Positions 1 through 7,819 of a DNA stretch of 53,495 nt are shown here, piece after piece. Source of the stretch: an uncultured Candidatus Saccharibacteria bacterium (GTDB lineage: Bacteria; Patescibacteriota; Saccharimonadia; Saccharimonadales; Saccharimonadaceae); NCBI GenBank assembly GCA_938036625.1, contig CALHQH010000009.1, positions 1-53,495 of the forward strand, written 5' to 3'. Below the pieces are notes generated by a model. The model worked only from the letters and a program-made list of their open reading frames with translations. It was not told where the DNA came from and searched no databases. Within the stretch, counting starts at the first letter, position 1; each line of letters starts with the position of its first letter. Position numbers and translations under genes: made by a program.

Positions 1-566
1 TTGCTTGCGCCCAGCCGGGTCAGCTCTGCGACGGTCTGGATGGAGTCGGCCGTGGTGTTTTGCGTTGTCAGGCCGAGGCTGTCGCTCATGATCGCGATGA
101 GGAGATTCTCTGCCGCTTGTGGGTTGATCACCCACTGAGCATGCTGCGCAAGATTGTAGATGAGCTCGCCAGTCGCCACAACGTCTTGATTGATGAGCGT
201 ATGGTCAAAGCTTAGGGTACTCTCCGTCGCGTGGTGGTCTAGCACGAGCACTGAGTGCGTCGTGAGGAAGGCGCGGGCACTCGGTGCGTCGAGCACTTTG
301 CTCAGCAAGACATCGGCACTAGTATCAACAATAATCGCCAGCTCAGCACTGCTGTCAAACTCATCAGTAATGCGATCCCAGCCGCGGATATACCGCAAAT
401 ATTTGGGCACTGCCACCGGACAATAGAGCGTCACCTGCTTGCCCATATCGCCCAGGATTTCCTCCAGCGCGAGGCTGCTGCCAACGCTATCGCCATCGGG
501 GTTTTCAGCTTGGATAATAATAATTTTGTCTGCGCGTTGGACCGCGCGTATTACTTCATCAAACAT
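1..566 (-). CDS. DHH-family phosphoesterase (NrnA-like), C-terminus cut by window edge
   Basis: The visible 188 codons match the N-terminal DHH domain of bifunctional oligoribonuclease/pAp phosphatases, which degrade nano-RNA and 3'-phosphoadenosine phosphate in the cytoplasm. Motif I reads NPDGDSVGS, motif II is VDTSAD, and motif III is VLDHHATES, which holds the metal-binding DHH residues. A later SDSLGLTTQNT segment fits motif IV. The DHHA1 substrate domain lies outside the window. An extended -10 (TGC TACACT) ends 7 bases before the ATG, so the AAAGGAG directly touching the ATG is probably not a ribosome binding site and the gene is probably leaderless. The exact substrate (nano-RNA, pAp or c-di-AMP products) cannot be decided from this half. 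Confidence 0.85.
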   Translation of the reverse strand, partial: MFDEVIRAVQRADKIIIIQAENPDGDSVGSSLALEEILGDMGKQVTLYCPVAVPKYLRYIRGWDRITDEFDSSAELAIIVDTSADVLLSKVLDAPSARAFLTTHSVLVLDHHATESTLSFDHTLINQDVVATGELIYNLAQHAQWVINPQAAENLLIAIMSDSLGLTTQNTTADSIQTVAELTRLGAS

Positions 567-878
567 CTCCTTTAGTGTAGCAGAATTTGCCAGCAGGCGC
601 GAGGTGTGGTACGGTGATTTATGGCTTGGTATATAAGCCGCGGCAGGTCATACACTTAATAATTAACAGTTATGGATTACAAGGAAGCACTATGAGCGAA
701 TGGGATTTGCTTCGGAAAACTTTCCGGTGGTAAGATAGTTCCGCCGAGTGATTAGCGAGGTGTGGTACTACCACGTTTGGCGATCTGCGTCATAGCTAAT
801 CAAGTGGGGTGCTTTTGTTTGCACAATATAACAGGAACATGATGTAGTAATTTTAGTTGTACCAGTAAAGGAGGCTTT
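567..878. other. Gene-free stretch with clustered inverted repeats upstream of the 96-aa gene
   Basis: No coding gene is seen. Between about 725 and 802 there are several short inverted repeats. CGGTGG pairs with CCGCCG near 725-746. TGATTAGC (749-756) pairs with GCTAATCA (795-802). Inside that pair GTGGTA and TACCAC form a near-perfect palindrome (762-774). A G-rich run followed by TTTTGTTT comes after them. The arrangement could be a structured leader of the downstream small gene or a separate short RNA. No known riboswitch consensus was recognised. Confidence 0.35.
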
Positions 879-1169
879 ATGACAAACCACGAGAATACTC
901 AACACCGGCCAAGCACAGGCGAGACCCCTCAATCACATGAGAATGGGCTAATCACAACCTTATGGGGACTCGGTGCGAAATCTCTCGAGCGCACTAAACA
1001 AACACTTCACAAGAGCGATACACAGGATGACGCACCTTCACCAAAAACCCATATTTACTACGATGGAGAGCTCATCGAAACACAGACGTTTCCTCAATTA
1101 TATGCGCGTATGCTGCGCCAAAAACTTGAGACTAATCAGCAAAGCACCATTGTATCACCCGAAGATTAA
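879..1169 (+). CDS. Small hypothetical protein, 96 aa
   Basis: Not recognised as a known family. The start is supported by a strong Shine-Dalgarno (AAAGGAGG) 5 bases before the ATG, which makes it a convincing real gene despite its size. The N-terminal half is hydrophilic and low in complexity (Asn, His, Thr, Ser). The C-terminal part (about residues 57-95) reads as a folded segment with IYYDGELIE, then TFPQLYARMLRQKLE, which looks helical. There is no signal peptide or membrane segment. It is isolated between a possible structured leader and a convergent transglycosylase gene. Function unknown. Confidence 0.6.
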   Translation: MTNHENTQHRPSTGETPQSHENGLITTLWGLGAKSLERTKQTLHKSDTQDDAPSPKTHIYYDGELIETQTFPQLYARMLRQKLETNQQSTIVSPED

Positions 1170-1316
1170 CGAGTGAGTAGCTTCTTGGTATTTTTCACAC
1201 CCTCGTGCAAGGTATGAATAGCATCAAAAAATGTTCACCTTCACTGCCTCTTGAGGGAATAAATTCAGAGAAATAACCAAGCAAAATACCAGAGTCTATA
1301 TCAGTACTAACGGTCT

Positions 1317-2054
1317 TTAGTTGCCTACCTGCGCCTTCTCTACCAGCTTCTTGCCGCCGCGCTCAAACCAGCGCGTGTAGGTGGGGCTGCTGCCGCTTAC
1401 CCGCTCGCGCCATAGGTTCATGGCATCGCGACTGTAGCTGAGGGTCTCGATGGCCTCCAGCCCGCGGCCACGGTATAAGTTGCCCGCTGCACCCGGGCCA
1501 CCATTGTAGCCAGCAGCAACGAGCTCAACGCACTCATTCTCGGATAGATTGCCGAGCGGCACACACAGCTGATCGCGCAGATGCGCCAGGTAGGCCGCGC
1601 CAAAGGCGATGCTCGTTGCAGGATCAAATAAATCATAGTTCGTGCGCGCCGGTTTCACGAATTTAGCCGCAATCTCCCTGCCCGTGCTATCCGTCACCTG
1701 CATCAAACCACTGGCCACACCACTGTGCGCCTTGGGGTACCCACCGGATTCCAGCGTCATGATAATCGCTACCAGCTGCGGCGAGATGTTATACTGCCGG
1801 GCCTGCTTGGTAATCTCGCCCTGCCAGCGCTTGACAGTATCTGGCATCCAGGCGGGGAGAGCGTTATCTTGGCTCGTGAGCGCTACATTTGCAGTATCTT
1901 GTGGTGTTTTGATAAGCTTCGTCAACATGCCACGTTGCCACGCGAGATACACACCACTCACCAGCACAAGTACTAACGCAGCACTCATCAGCCCCCAGCG
2001 ATTGTTCTGCGCCCATCGTGTTAGCTTTTTCGTCCATTTCTTTGATTTTGCCAT
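1317..2054 (-). CDS. Membrane-anchored SLT-type lytic transglycosylase
   Basis: A short basic N-terminus is followed by one membrane segment (about residues 15-40, SAALVLVLVSGVYLA) and an SLT domain. The catalytic Glu is in TLESGGYPK. GLMQV and AAGYNGGPGAAG are the typical SLT substrate-cleft motifs. Such enzymes cleave MurNAc-GlcNAc bonds of peptidoglycan with 1,6-anhydro product formation, acting outside the membrane in wall remodelling or in assembly of envelope machines. Start choice: an extended -10 (TGC TATACT) ends 6 bases before this ATG, as in many leaderless genes of the window. An in-frame GTG at 2078 with AAGGAG upstream is an alternative that adds 8 residues. Confidence 0.85.
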   Translation of the reverse strand: MAKSKKWTKKLTRWAQNNRWGLMSAALVLVLVSGVYLAWQRGMLTKLIKTPQDTANVALTSQDNALPAWMPDTVKRWQGEITKQARQYNISPQLVAIIMTLESGGYPKAHSGVASGLMQVTDSTGREIAAKFVKPARTNYDLFDPATSIAFGAAYLAHLRDQLCVPLGNLSENECVELVAAGYNGGPGAAGNLYRGRGLEAIETLSYSRDAMNLWRERVSGSSPTYTRWFERGGKKLVEKAQVGN

Positions 2055-2104
2055 TGTTTTAGTATAGCAAATAAACACATATTGTTTCTCCTTTCGACGC
2101 GACA

Positions 2105-2331
2105 CAACTTTTAATAATTCTTTAGCCTCCCTCCAGAATGCTAATAAGGATGAATCCTGGGAAGATATTAATCTTTTACGTCAGACTTGGAGTCTGTCGG
2201 TTCTGGCAGCAGAGTGTTGCACTCCACTCGAATACACTGGTAAGTGGAGAGGCTAACGGAAAACGCAGAGGTCTTGATATTTAAGGTTCTTTTGATTGAC
2301 AGATTTCCCTTTCCCCGCTATGGTATATATC
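2105..2331. promoter_or_regulatory. Divergent intergenic region with hairpins and a consensus-like promoter for the 2332 gene
   Basis: TTGACA at 2296-2301, a 17-base spacer and TATGGT at 2319-2324 predict a transcription start at about the ATG at 2332, so that gene looks leaderless. Upstream lie three short perfect stems: CAGACT/AGTCTG with a TGG loop (2182-2196), GAGTG/CACTC with a TTG loop (2212-2224), and CTCCACT/AGTGGAG (2222-2249). The last two overlap, so they are mutually exclusive. Since the promoter lies after them, they would belong to a separate RNA or be DNA sites, not the leader of the 2332 gene. Confidence 0.5.
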
Positions 2332-3942
2332 ATGACAAATTCTCCAGATGATACCACTGCTACCCAGCAACAAAGGCCACAGGCAAGCCAGCTCCCAATC
2401 GACCCAGTCAAGATAAAAGCAATGATCGACTACTACATTGCAGAGTATCGCGAGCAGCTGCTTGATCGTGATTTGCTCGAGCAGGCGATAGCAGATGATG
2501 AATTATTCTGGCGTAGCAGTGTGTGGCGGGTAATTACTAGCCTGATTCACATTATGCGATTCTCTGATTGCGATCCCTACGCTGATAATTATTTTGATAG
2601 ACAGGCCATTACCGAGTGTAGACGCTTCGCAACCGATCTCCTGCGCGACCTACAGAAGATCAGCAAGGGTATTCCTGATCTTGCCGCAGAGCTCCCCAAG
2701 ATTAAGCAGGATGTCTGGGAGTTTCTAGATGTCATTTTGCCAAATTCGCAGCCGACACAAGCAATGCGGTCGAGCACTCTTGAGCTCCAGCGCGATGAGT
2801 CTGGCACTGTGTCACTCCAGACCATCCCTGCCGATCTTGAGCCGCACGAACTCTTTCATCAGCGATATCGTGAGTGTATTAGAATGGGCGATACACCAGA
2901 TGGAACAGCCCGCTTGCAGGAGCTACGCGAATCGCTCGATGCTCGCACCACTGCCGCTAGAGATATGCAGCGCGATGATATCAATTTGCCTTTTTATCGC
3001 CTTCTTAGTGATGCCAATACCCTCCACTTGCGCACTCAAGATGCTCATGATTTTACTCGCATGTGCACGATTGCGAGCCGTTGCCAAGAAATGGCCTATC
3101 GGCACTTTGGATATAACCCTGCGACAACAACACTCGCACAGGATCGAGAAGTTAGTCAATATATTTCATCAGCTCAGCAAGAACTGGGCATGATCATCGA
3201 GCTCCTTCTCAAATTCGATGATGATGGCGTAGCGAAGGCGCAGCAACTCGAACGGTATGTCATCAGCCCCTACATCAAGGCAGAAATCGATGCCGAGTAT
3301 GTCATACATAGTAAGGATCCAGACGGCACGCGCCAAGCCCGTGCCTCTGCTTATGTTATTACACCCGAGGATGAAGGGTATACGCTCCACGCTGTTGTTA
3401 ATTCATTGAACGACCGGCGCTTTATATTCGATCAGCGGATTCGTGATGCTTACATTGCCATCATTACCAAGCACCCATCAGAGCGATCTTCTTCACGGTT
3501 ATTTGACGACTACTATCTTGTAAAGCTCTGTGCCAAGCATGGCGAGCAAGCGGTCGCTCGGAAGGCTGCCTGGGACATGGTGAACTATTATTTCTACCAA
3601 ACAGATGAGATAGAGGAAATCCATTTCTATGTGCTTTTGCTCAAAGACGAGCTAGGAGAAGGTGAGAAAGTCAAGCAGTGGATCGCGCAACAGCTGCGCG
3701 ACAACCCAAGCGCCGAACTCGCTACGCTTTATTTTGAATGTGTTGGCTATGATCATGACGTATTTCGCTTTTTGCAAGAGGCCACCACGCGCGAGGCAGC
3801 ATCGCCCATGGAAGCGCTTGTCCAGCATGTTGAGAATCTTAATACACTCAGGAGCACTGTCAGCGACTGTCTTTACGACTTCGTCGAGAAGCAAGAAGCC
3901 GCCGAAGAGCAGCGGCGTCTCCACGCAGAATCAGCACAATAG
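2332..3942 (+). CDS. Large hypothetical protein, 536 aa, acidic and mostly helical
   Basis: Not recognised. The sequence is soluble-looking throughout, with no signal peptide or membrane segment, and rich in charged residues with long helical stretches typical of repeat or scaffold proteins. A central part (about 330-420) contains more ordered beta-like text (YVITPEDEGYTLHAVVNSL). The C-terminus ends in a Glu/Gln/Arg-rich helix (EKQEAAEEQRR). The start is the ATG one base after the predicted transcription start of a TTGACA-17-TATGGT promoter, which is preferred over an upstream in-frame ATG lying inside that promoter. It converges with recR, whose stop is only 8 bases away. Confidence 0.7.
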   Translation: MTNSPDDTTATQQQRPQASQLPIDPVKIKAMIDYYIAEYREQLLDRDLLEQAIADDELFWRSSVWRVITSLIHIMRFSDCDPYADNYFDRQAITECRRFATDLLRDLQKISKGIPDLAAELPKIKQDVWEFLDVILPNSQPTQAMRSSTLELQRDESGTVSLQTIPADLEPHELFHQRYRECIRMGDTPDGTARLQELRESLDARTTAARDMQRDDINLPFYRLLSDANTLHLRTQDAHDFTRMCTIASRCQEMAYRHFGYNPATTTLAQDREVSQYISSAQQELGMIIELLLKFDDDGVAKAQQLERYVISPYIKAEIDAEYVIHSKDPDGTRQARASAYVITPEDEGYTLHAVVNSLNDRRFIFDQRIRDAYIAIITKHPSERSSSRLFDDYYLVKLCAKHGEQAVARKAAWDMVNYYFYQTDEIEEIHFYVLLLKDELGEGEKVKQWIAQQLRDNPSAELATLYFECVGYDHDVFRFLQEATTREAASPMEALVQHVENLNTLRSTVSDCLYDFVEKQEAAEEQRRLHAESAQ

Positions 3943-3950
3943 TCGCTTCA

Positions 3951-4565
3951 TTACACCGCGCGCCGCCCCTCTAGCGCGTGGCCGAGGGTTATTTGGTCGG
4001 CATATTCAAGGTCAACACCAACGGGGATGCCGCGTGCCAAGCGCGTCATCCGCACCGTTAGGCCTGCCTCGGCAATGTGCCGCTGCAAGAAGAGCGCGGT
4101 CGACTCGCCTTCCACACTTGCATTGGTGGCAATAATCACCTCCTCTACTGCATCATGAGTAATACGCTCCAGCAGCTCGGGGATGTGTAATTGCTCTGGC
4201 CCTACCCCATCAATCGGTGAGATCACACCACCCAGCACATGGTACGTCCCCTTGTAGTGGCCAGTGCGCTCCAGCGCCACGATGTCGAGTGGCTCCTCCA
4301 CCACAGCAATCTGCTTGCGGTTGCGCTCTGGGCTACTATAGAGTGGCGAAACGTCTTGGTCAGGATCCATCAGAGCAAAGGTGACGGGGCAGGTTGCAAC
4401 AGCAGTGTGAAGCTGTGTGATGGCCTGGGCAATCCCCTGGCTCGTCCGTCCATCGGCCCGCAGCAAAAAATACGCATAGCGCTCCGCTGTGCGTGCGCCT
4501 ACCCCTGGCAGGCGCCCTAGCTCATCTATCGCCCGCTGTAGGGCATGAGGCAGAATATCTGCCAT
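3951..4565 (-). CDS. recR: Recombination mediator RecR with degenerate zinc finger
   Basis: Full-length RecR (204 aa; the family is about 200). The N-terminal helix-hairpin-helix segment reads LGRLPGVGARTAERYAYFLL. The Toprim region includes VVEEPLDIVALERTGHYKG and later EVIIATNASVEGESTA, and the end carries the RLARGIPVG and DLEYAD Toprim/Walker-like motifs. RecR works with RecO/RecF to load RecA on gapped DNA. The oddity is the zinc finger between residues about 55 and 85. Family members have four Cys there, but this protein keeps only one (the Cys of ATCPVTF), so it probably cannot bind zinc at that place. The gene directly follows ybaB, 5 bases apart, the usual ybaB-recR pair. Confidence 0.95.
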   Translation of the reverse strand: MADILPHALQRAIDELGRLPGVGARTAERYAYFLLRADGRTSQGIAQAITQLHTAVATCPVTFALMDPDQDVSPLYSSPERNRKQIAVVEEPLDIVALERTGHYKGTYHVLGGVISPIDGVGPEQLHIPELLERITHDAVEEVIIATNASVEGESTALFLQRHIAEAGLTVRMTRLARGIPVGVDLEYADQITLGHALEGRRAV

Positions 4566-4570
4566 ACTAG

Positions 4571-4867
4571 CTAGAACCCGAGGTTGCCAAGCCCACCCAT
4601 CAGTGGCTGCATTTTCTTGGCAGCAATCTCTTGCGCCTTGGCCATACCATCGCGGATTGCAATCTCGATCCAGTGCTCCAGCTGGTGGATGTTATCCAGG
4701 TCTACCTTAGTTGGGTCGATCTTCACACTCTTAATCTTCAGCTCGCCAGTGATCTGCACAATCACCGCACCATCGCCTGCCTCGACCTCCACGATCTCCT
4801 TCGCCAGTGCCTTCTGCGCCTTGCGCAAGTCATTAAGCATCTTCATTTGGTTCATGCCCATTGCCAT
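4571..4867 (-). CDS. ybaB: YbaB/EbfC nucleoid-associated protein
   Basis: At 98 aa it has the normal family length. The N-terminal coiled helix (NQMKMLNDLRKAQKALAKEI) is followed by a beta region (AVIVQITGELKIKSVKI), a typical dimerising YbaB fold that binds DNA and is nearly always next to recR. GGAGG lies 13 bases before the first ATG and there is a second ATG two codons later (MGMNQMKM), which may be the real start. A TATAAT box is visible about 45 bases upstream. The first gene of a two-gene unit with recR; the usual dnaX is not in front of it. Confidence 0.92.
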   Translation of the reverse strand: MAMGMNQMKMLNDLRKAQKALAKEIVEVEAGDGAVIVQITGELKIKSVKIDPTKVDLDNIHQLEHWIEIAIRDGMAKAQEIAAKKMQPLMGGLGNLGF

Positions 4868-5173
4868 ACTTCTTCATTTCCTCCGTTTCTTGGCTGTCGT
4901 ACTCGATTTATTATACATGATTTGGCGGATAGCTGGAAGGGATACCTGTTCGCCCAGTACCTCTTATGCCCATTATTGGGGGATTACCACCAAATGAGAA
5001 GTCATCAACCACCACGCACGCTTCGAGCGTGATGAGGATGACACGCCTCACAGCCCAACACACATGATTCGACTATATCCAGAGCAACAAGCACACCATG
5101 ATATCCGTCTCGAATCGGTTACTCGTCCAGACACTGCACACAACACAACTCAGTATGCACACAAGCCAAGCTT
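4868..5173. other. Gene-free stretch upstream of ybaB
   Basis: It holds the ybaB leader and a minus-strand TATAAT box near 4908-4914. From about 4980 to 5170 there is no convincing gene, terminator or repeat on either strand; the sequence is rich in CAC/ACA triplets only. Confidence 0.5.
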
Positions 5174-6142
5174 CTACGACATAATACCCTGCTCTACCAG
5201 CCAACGGTAGTTCCAGCCATCGTTCGATTCGGTTTTATAGCTCCAGAAAAAGTGGGCATCGGCGCTGGCAAAAGCTGTTTGCTGCGCCAGTATGTAGGCG
5301 GTGATGGTCGGCGGAGTCATAGCAATAGCAAGCGGCAAAATCGCGCTCCACTCACCAATGATGGTTGGGCGCTGCAACGACTGGTGCATGTGGGTAAATT
5401 CATCCACAATACTCGCGTGCTGATCATAATCCACCAGCGCCAAGTTGGCCGCCCCAAAGCACTGGTAGTGGTGAATATCGAGCCAATCACGGGGCTGCGC
5501 CCGGCGCCACCGCGGCAGCTGGTAGGCGTCACTGATAATAATGCGCGTTGTGGCCGGCACAATACGGCGCAACCGGCCAGTTGTGCGGCGCGACCACAGC
5601 CGCAGCAGCCAGTGCTGCAGCCAATCCTTCGTAAAGGGCTCGTTCAGTAGCTCAATCCCCCAGAGCTGCGGGCTTGTACTATAGCGCTCGGCAAGCTGCC
5701 TGAGGATGCGGCGGGTTGCCCGGCGGTTTTTGGCCTGATACCACCCCGTCTGCGGCATGCGGTTGCCACTCCCACTGTGGTCGCCCAAGTTCTGCGCGCC
5801 AGGCGCCGCATGTAAATCAAGCAAGACACGCATATGGTATTTTTGAGCCATTGCAAAGCACCAGTCCAGCTGCTTGGTAGCCTCGAGGTAACCATCCTGG
5901 CTTTCCAGTACCCAGTAACCAACCGGCACACGCAGCGCCTCGATACCGTGCGCATGCAGCCAGGCAAAGTCCGCTTCGATCATAAATTCCTGCCGGTGCT
6001 TGGCAATGCGCTCCGGGCCGTCTGGTTGCATCATCAGCTGATGCTCGTTGCTCGCATCGGTGCCCGCAAAGACCGATGGCGTCATCCAGCGCTCAAGCAC
6101 CAGCCACCCACCCAAGTTAACACCGCGTAATGGTTTATGCAT
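5174..6142 (-). CDS. Glycoside hydrolase family 5-like (exo-glucanase/cellulase fold)
   Basis: A 322-aa TIM-barrel glycosidase. The N-terminus KPLRGVNLGGWLVLERWMTPS is the classic opening of the exo-1,3-beta-glucanase group of GH5. The general acid Glu168 sits in ELLNEP and the nucleophile Glu264 in IIGEWS. His111 follows the LLDLHAAPG strand, and HHYQCF (about 224-229) supplies the other active-site His. There is no signal peptide, so the enzyme is probably cytoplasmic or released by lysis, and may act on imported oligosaccharides. Substrate is not provable from sequence. Start chosen because TATAAT ends 7 bases before this ATG; the longer upstream frame runs through the divergent promoter. 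Confidence 0.85.
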   Translation of the reverse strand: MHKPLRGVNLGGWLVLERWMTPSVFAGTDASNEHQLMMQPDGPERIAKHRQEFMIEADFAWLHAHGIEALRVPVGYWVLESQDGYLEATKQLDWCFAMAQKYHMRVLLDLHAAPGAQNLGDHSGSGNRMPQTGWYQAKNRRATRRILRQLAERYSTSPQLWGIELLNEPFTKDWLQHWLLRLWSRRTTGRLRRIVPATTRIIISDAYQLPRWRRAQPRDWLDIHHYQCFGAANLALVDYDQHASIVDEFTHMHQSLQRPTIIGEWSAILPLAIAMTPPTITAYILAQQTAFASADAHFFWSYKTESNDGWNYRWLVEQGIMS

Positions 6143-6187
6143 ATGCTTTATTATAACAAAGTATAGAGCTAAACTATAATGACAAGT

Positions 6188-6766
6188 ATGTATACACGCA
6201 CCATCACCATTCCCTCCTATGGCCAAACCCAGACGCTGCGCTTGGTAGCGCCAAGCCCGGCTTATGCGCCGATTACCATTCAATGGATTCGCCGGCCAGA
6301 GGTGACGCAGTATTTGGGTGCGGATTTTTCGCAGATGACTGAGGAAGACGAGGTGGCGCATCTCCAAAATATGCTTGACGATGACGATCGGTACAGCTGG
6401 ATGATTGAGCGTGATGGCGAAATCGTTGGCAATATTGAAATTAACGAGATAAGAAAACTAAGCCACAAATACGGCGTCACGGCGGGGGCATTTTGTACGC
6501 TGATTGGCGATCCGAAAAACTGGGGTCAAGGCCTTGGGAGTTATGCCAAGCAAGCAGTCTGCAATTGGGCGTTTTCTGAAGGTGGTTTTGCAATAATTGA
6601 GGCAAAGGCATACGTACAAAATATCCGCAGCTGGAGCGCGCTCGAGAGGCTTGGCTATCGGTACACAGGAATCGAGCAAGGTGAAGTTGCGGGCGAGGCA
6701 GTGAAATGGAGGGTGTATACACTGGCAAGGGCTGATTGGGAGGAGCTAAGTTGGGCGAAGTGGTAG
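6188..6766 (+). CDS. GNAT acetyltransferase, RimJ/RimL type
   Basis: 192 aa. The N-terminal strand (LRLVAPSPAYAPITIQWIRRPEV) and the acetyl-CoA pyrophosphate loop (DPKNWGQGLGSYAKQ) are those of the RimJ/RimL branch, which acetylates N-terminal amines of proteins, small amines or antibiotics. The C-terminal NIRSWSALERLGYRYTG is the usual end of the fold. The substrate is not predictable. The start is the second ATG because the first one lies inside the TATAAT box (6175-6180); the predicted transcript then starts at or next to the codon. Divergent from the GH5 gene across about 45 bases, so promoter elements are packed tightly. Confidence 0.85.
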   Translation: MYTRTITIPSYGQTQTLRLVAPSPAYAPITIQWIRRPEVTQYLGADFSQMTEEDEVAHLQNMLDDDDRYSWMIERDGEIVGNIEINEIRKLSHKYGVTAGAFCTLIGDPKNWGQGLGSYAKQAVCNWAFSEGGFAIIEAKAYVQNIRSWSALERLGYRYTGIEQGEVAGEAVKWRVYTLARADWEELSWAKW

Positions 6767-6829
6767 TAAATGCTCCATTAAAAAAATGGCTCCAACGAGC
6801 CATGTGATAAATCCTTGGTGCGATTTTAC

Positions 6830-6866
6830 GCCCAAGCTCGAACCTGTTTTGAGACAAAAGCCAAAT
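6830..6866. repeat. Partial copy of the dispersed GCTCGAACCT repeat
   Basis: This segment shares the core AAGCTCGAACCT and a following AAAAGC with the two longer copies at 25908-25960 and 27267-27319, with about three quarters identity over 33 bases. It lies just past the end of the Nudix gene, on the side away from tRNA-Glu. The second half of the longer repeat (the hairpin with GCTGA/TCAGC ends) is not conserved here. Confidence 0.5.
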
Positions 6867-6911
6867 GATTTTAGCCGCGCCGCCTGGCACTGCAAGCCGT
6901 GCCGCGCTCCA

Positions 6912-6989
6912 GCCCAGAAAACCCTTTGCATATTTTTGTAATTGCCCCCGCCGTAATTTTATTAGAAAAAGGTAAAGGGTTTTCTGGGC
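6912..6989. repeat. Perfect 16-bp inverted repeat with 46-bp spacer
   Basis: GCCCAGAAAACCCTTT at 6912-6927 is matched exactly by its reverse complement at 6974-6989. It lies between the ends of the convergent GNAT and Nudix genes. It might be a bidirectional transcription stop, but neither arm is followed by a clean T-run, and the long spacer is unusual for a terminator. Terminal repeats of a small non-coding mobile element or an insertion scar are other possibilities. Confidence 0.7.
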
Positions 6990-7001
6990 GGGTGCTACCT
7001 A

Positions 7002-7553
7002 TTACTGACTAACATACTCAAGTGCCGCGATAAGTGTTCCGAAATATAATTCACCTTGAGGCACTAAGTTATTGGCCGCCGCGTCCCGGGTGATTTCTTT
7101 GAAATTATCTAGCGAGCGCCATTCGTACGAACCAACCTCGCCATCGACAAAGGTGAAGTTTTCGTCGCCACTGAGCTGGTAAAGAAACACATTTACGATG
7201 TCTCGTGGGTCTTTCTCAATGATGCGAACAGCTTGCACAAAATGCAGCTTAGATTCATCAATCGCAAGCCCCATTTCCTCTTTAGTCTCTCGCACAGCTG
7301 CTTGCACTGGTGTTTCTCCGATATTGATATGCCCGCCTGTCGAAATATGAAACCAGCCTGGCTTATTGGGTTTTGTCAATGAACGCTTTTGTAGCAGTAT
7401 GCTCACCCCGCCTTCGTCAATCTTCCAAAACCACACATGAGCGTTGCTCATGATTAGGCTTTTATCAGAGTTAAACTCTTCTTTGGGCGCGCCTTTGCCG
7501 TCTATAGGCGTGCCGTTGTTATTGTAAATTTGCCATAATTCGTTGTCGTGCAT
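7002..7553 (-). CDS. Nudix hydrolase
   Basis: 183 aa. The Nudix box is complete: GHINIGE, then PVQAAVRETKEEMGL, matching G-x5-E-x7-RE-x2-EE-x-G. It hydrolyses nucleoside-diphosphate-linked compounds or related pyrophosphates, and the longer N-terminal part (ELWQIYNNNGTPIDGKG) resembles the IPP-isomerase-like Nudix group. Start chosen at the ATG with GAGG 9 bases upstream; an upstream GTG overlaps that site and is unlikely. The gene sits downstream of the 3' end of tRNA-Glu, is bounded on its far side by a dispersed repeat and an inverted repeat, and reads less GC-rich than its neighbours, suggesting an acquired cassette. Confidence 0.88.
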   Translation of the reverse strand: MHDNELWQIYNNNGTPIDGKGAPKEEFNSDKSLIMSNAHVWFWKIDEGGVSILLQKRSLTKPNKPGWFHISTGGHINIGETPVQAAVRETKEEMGLAIDESKLHFVQAVRIIEKDPRDIVNVFLYQLSGDENFTFVDGEVGSYEWRSLDNFKEITRDAAANNLVPQGELYFGTLIAALEYVSQ

Positions 7554-7618
7554 ATATGGTATCCTCACTAGAATCTATTCTAATATCTAGATACCAGTAT
7601 ACGTGATAGACGGGGTTG

Positions 7619-7647
7619 TTGTCTAATCTTAAGAAGTATGCTATAAT
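7619..7647 (+). promoter_or_regulatory. Strong promoter without an obvious gene
   Basis: TTGTCT at 7619-7624, a 17-base spacer and an extended -10 TGC TATAAT (TATAAT 7642-7647) form one of the best promoters in the window. No start codon lies at the expected position. Downstream an open stretch without start encodes LKKLLEEKIEQATLG and more, up to a TGA near 7760. Possibilities are a decayed leaderless gene, or an RNA antisense to the tRNA-Glu trailer. Confidence 0.5.
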
Positions 7648-7819
7648 ATGTGAAATAATAACCTAAAGAAGCTCCTCGAAGAAAAAATCGAACAAGCTAC
7701 GCTTGGCGTTTCGACTTGGGTCGAACCTACAAATACGACAAAAAGAAGTCGTCATAAATGACGACCATTTTCTTAACTCCCCCCAGAAAAATTGCTGGTC
7801 GGCGCTGCGTGCCGCCAGC

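Noticed and set aside
717..830. A T-box leader upstream of the 96-aa gene
   Set aside because: A GTGGTACTACCAC segment recalls the T-box bulge, but the conserved core and a specifier stem were not found and the gene is not an aminoacyl-tRNA or amino-acid gene.
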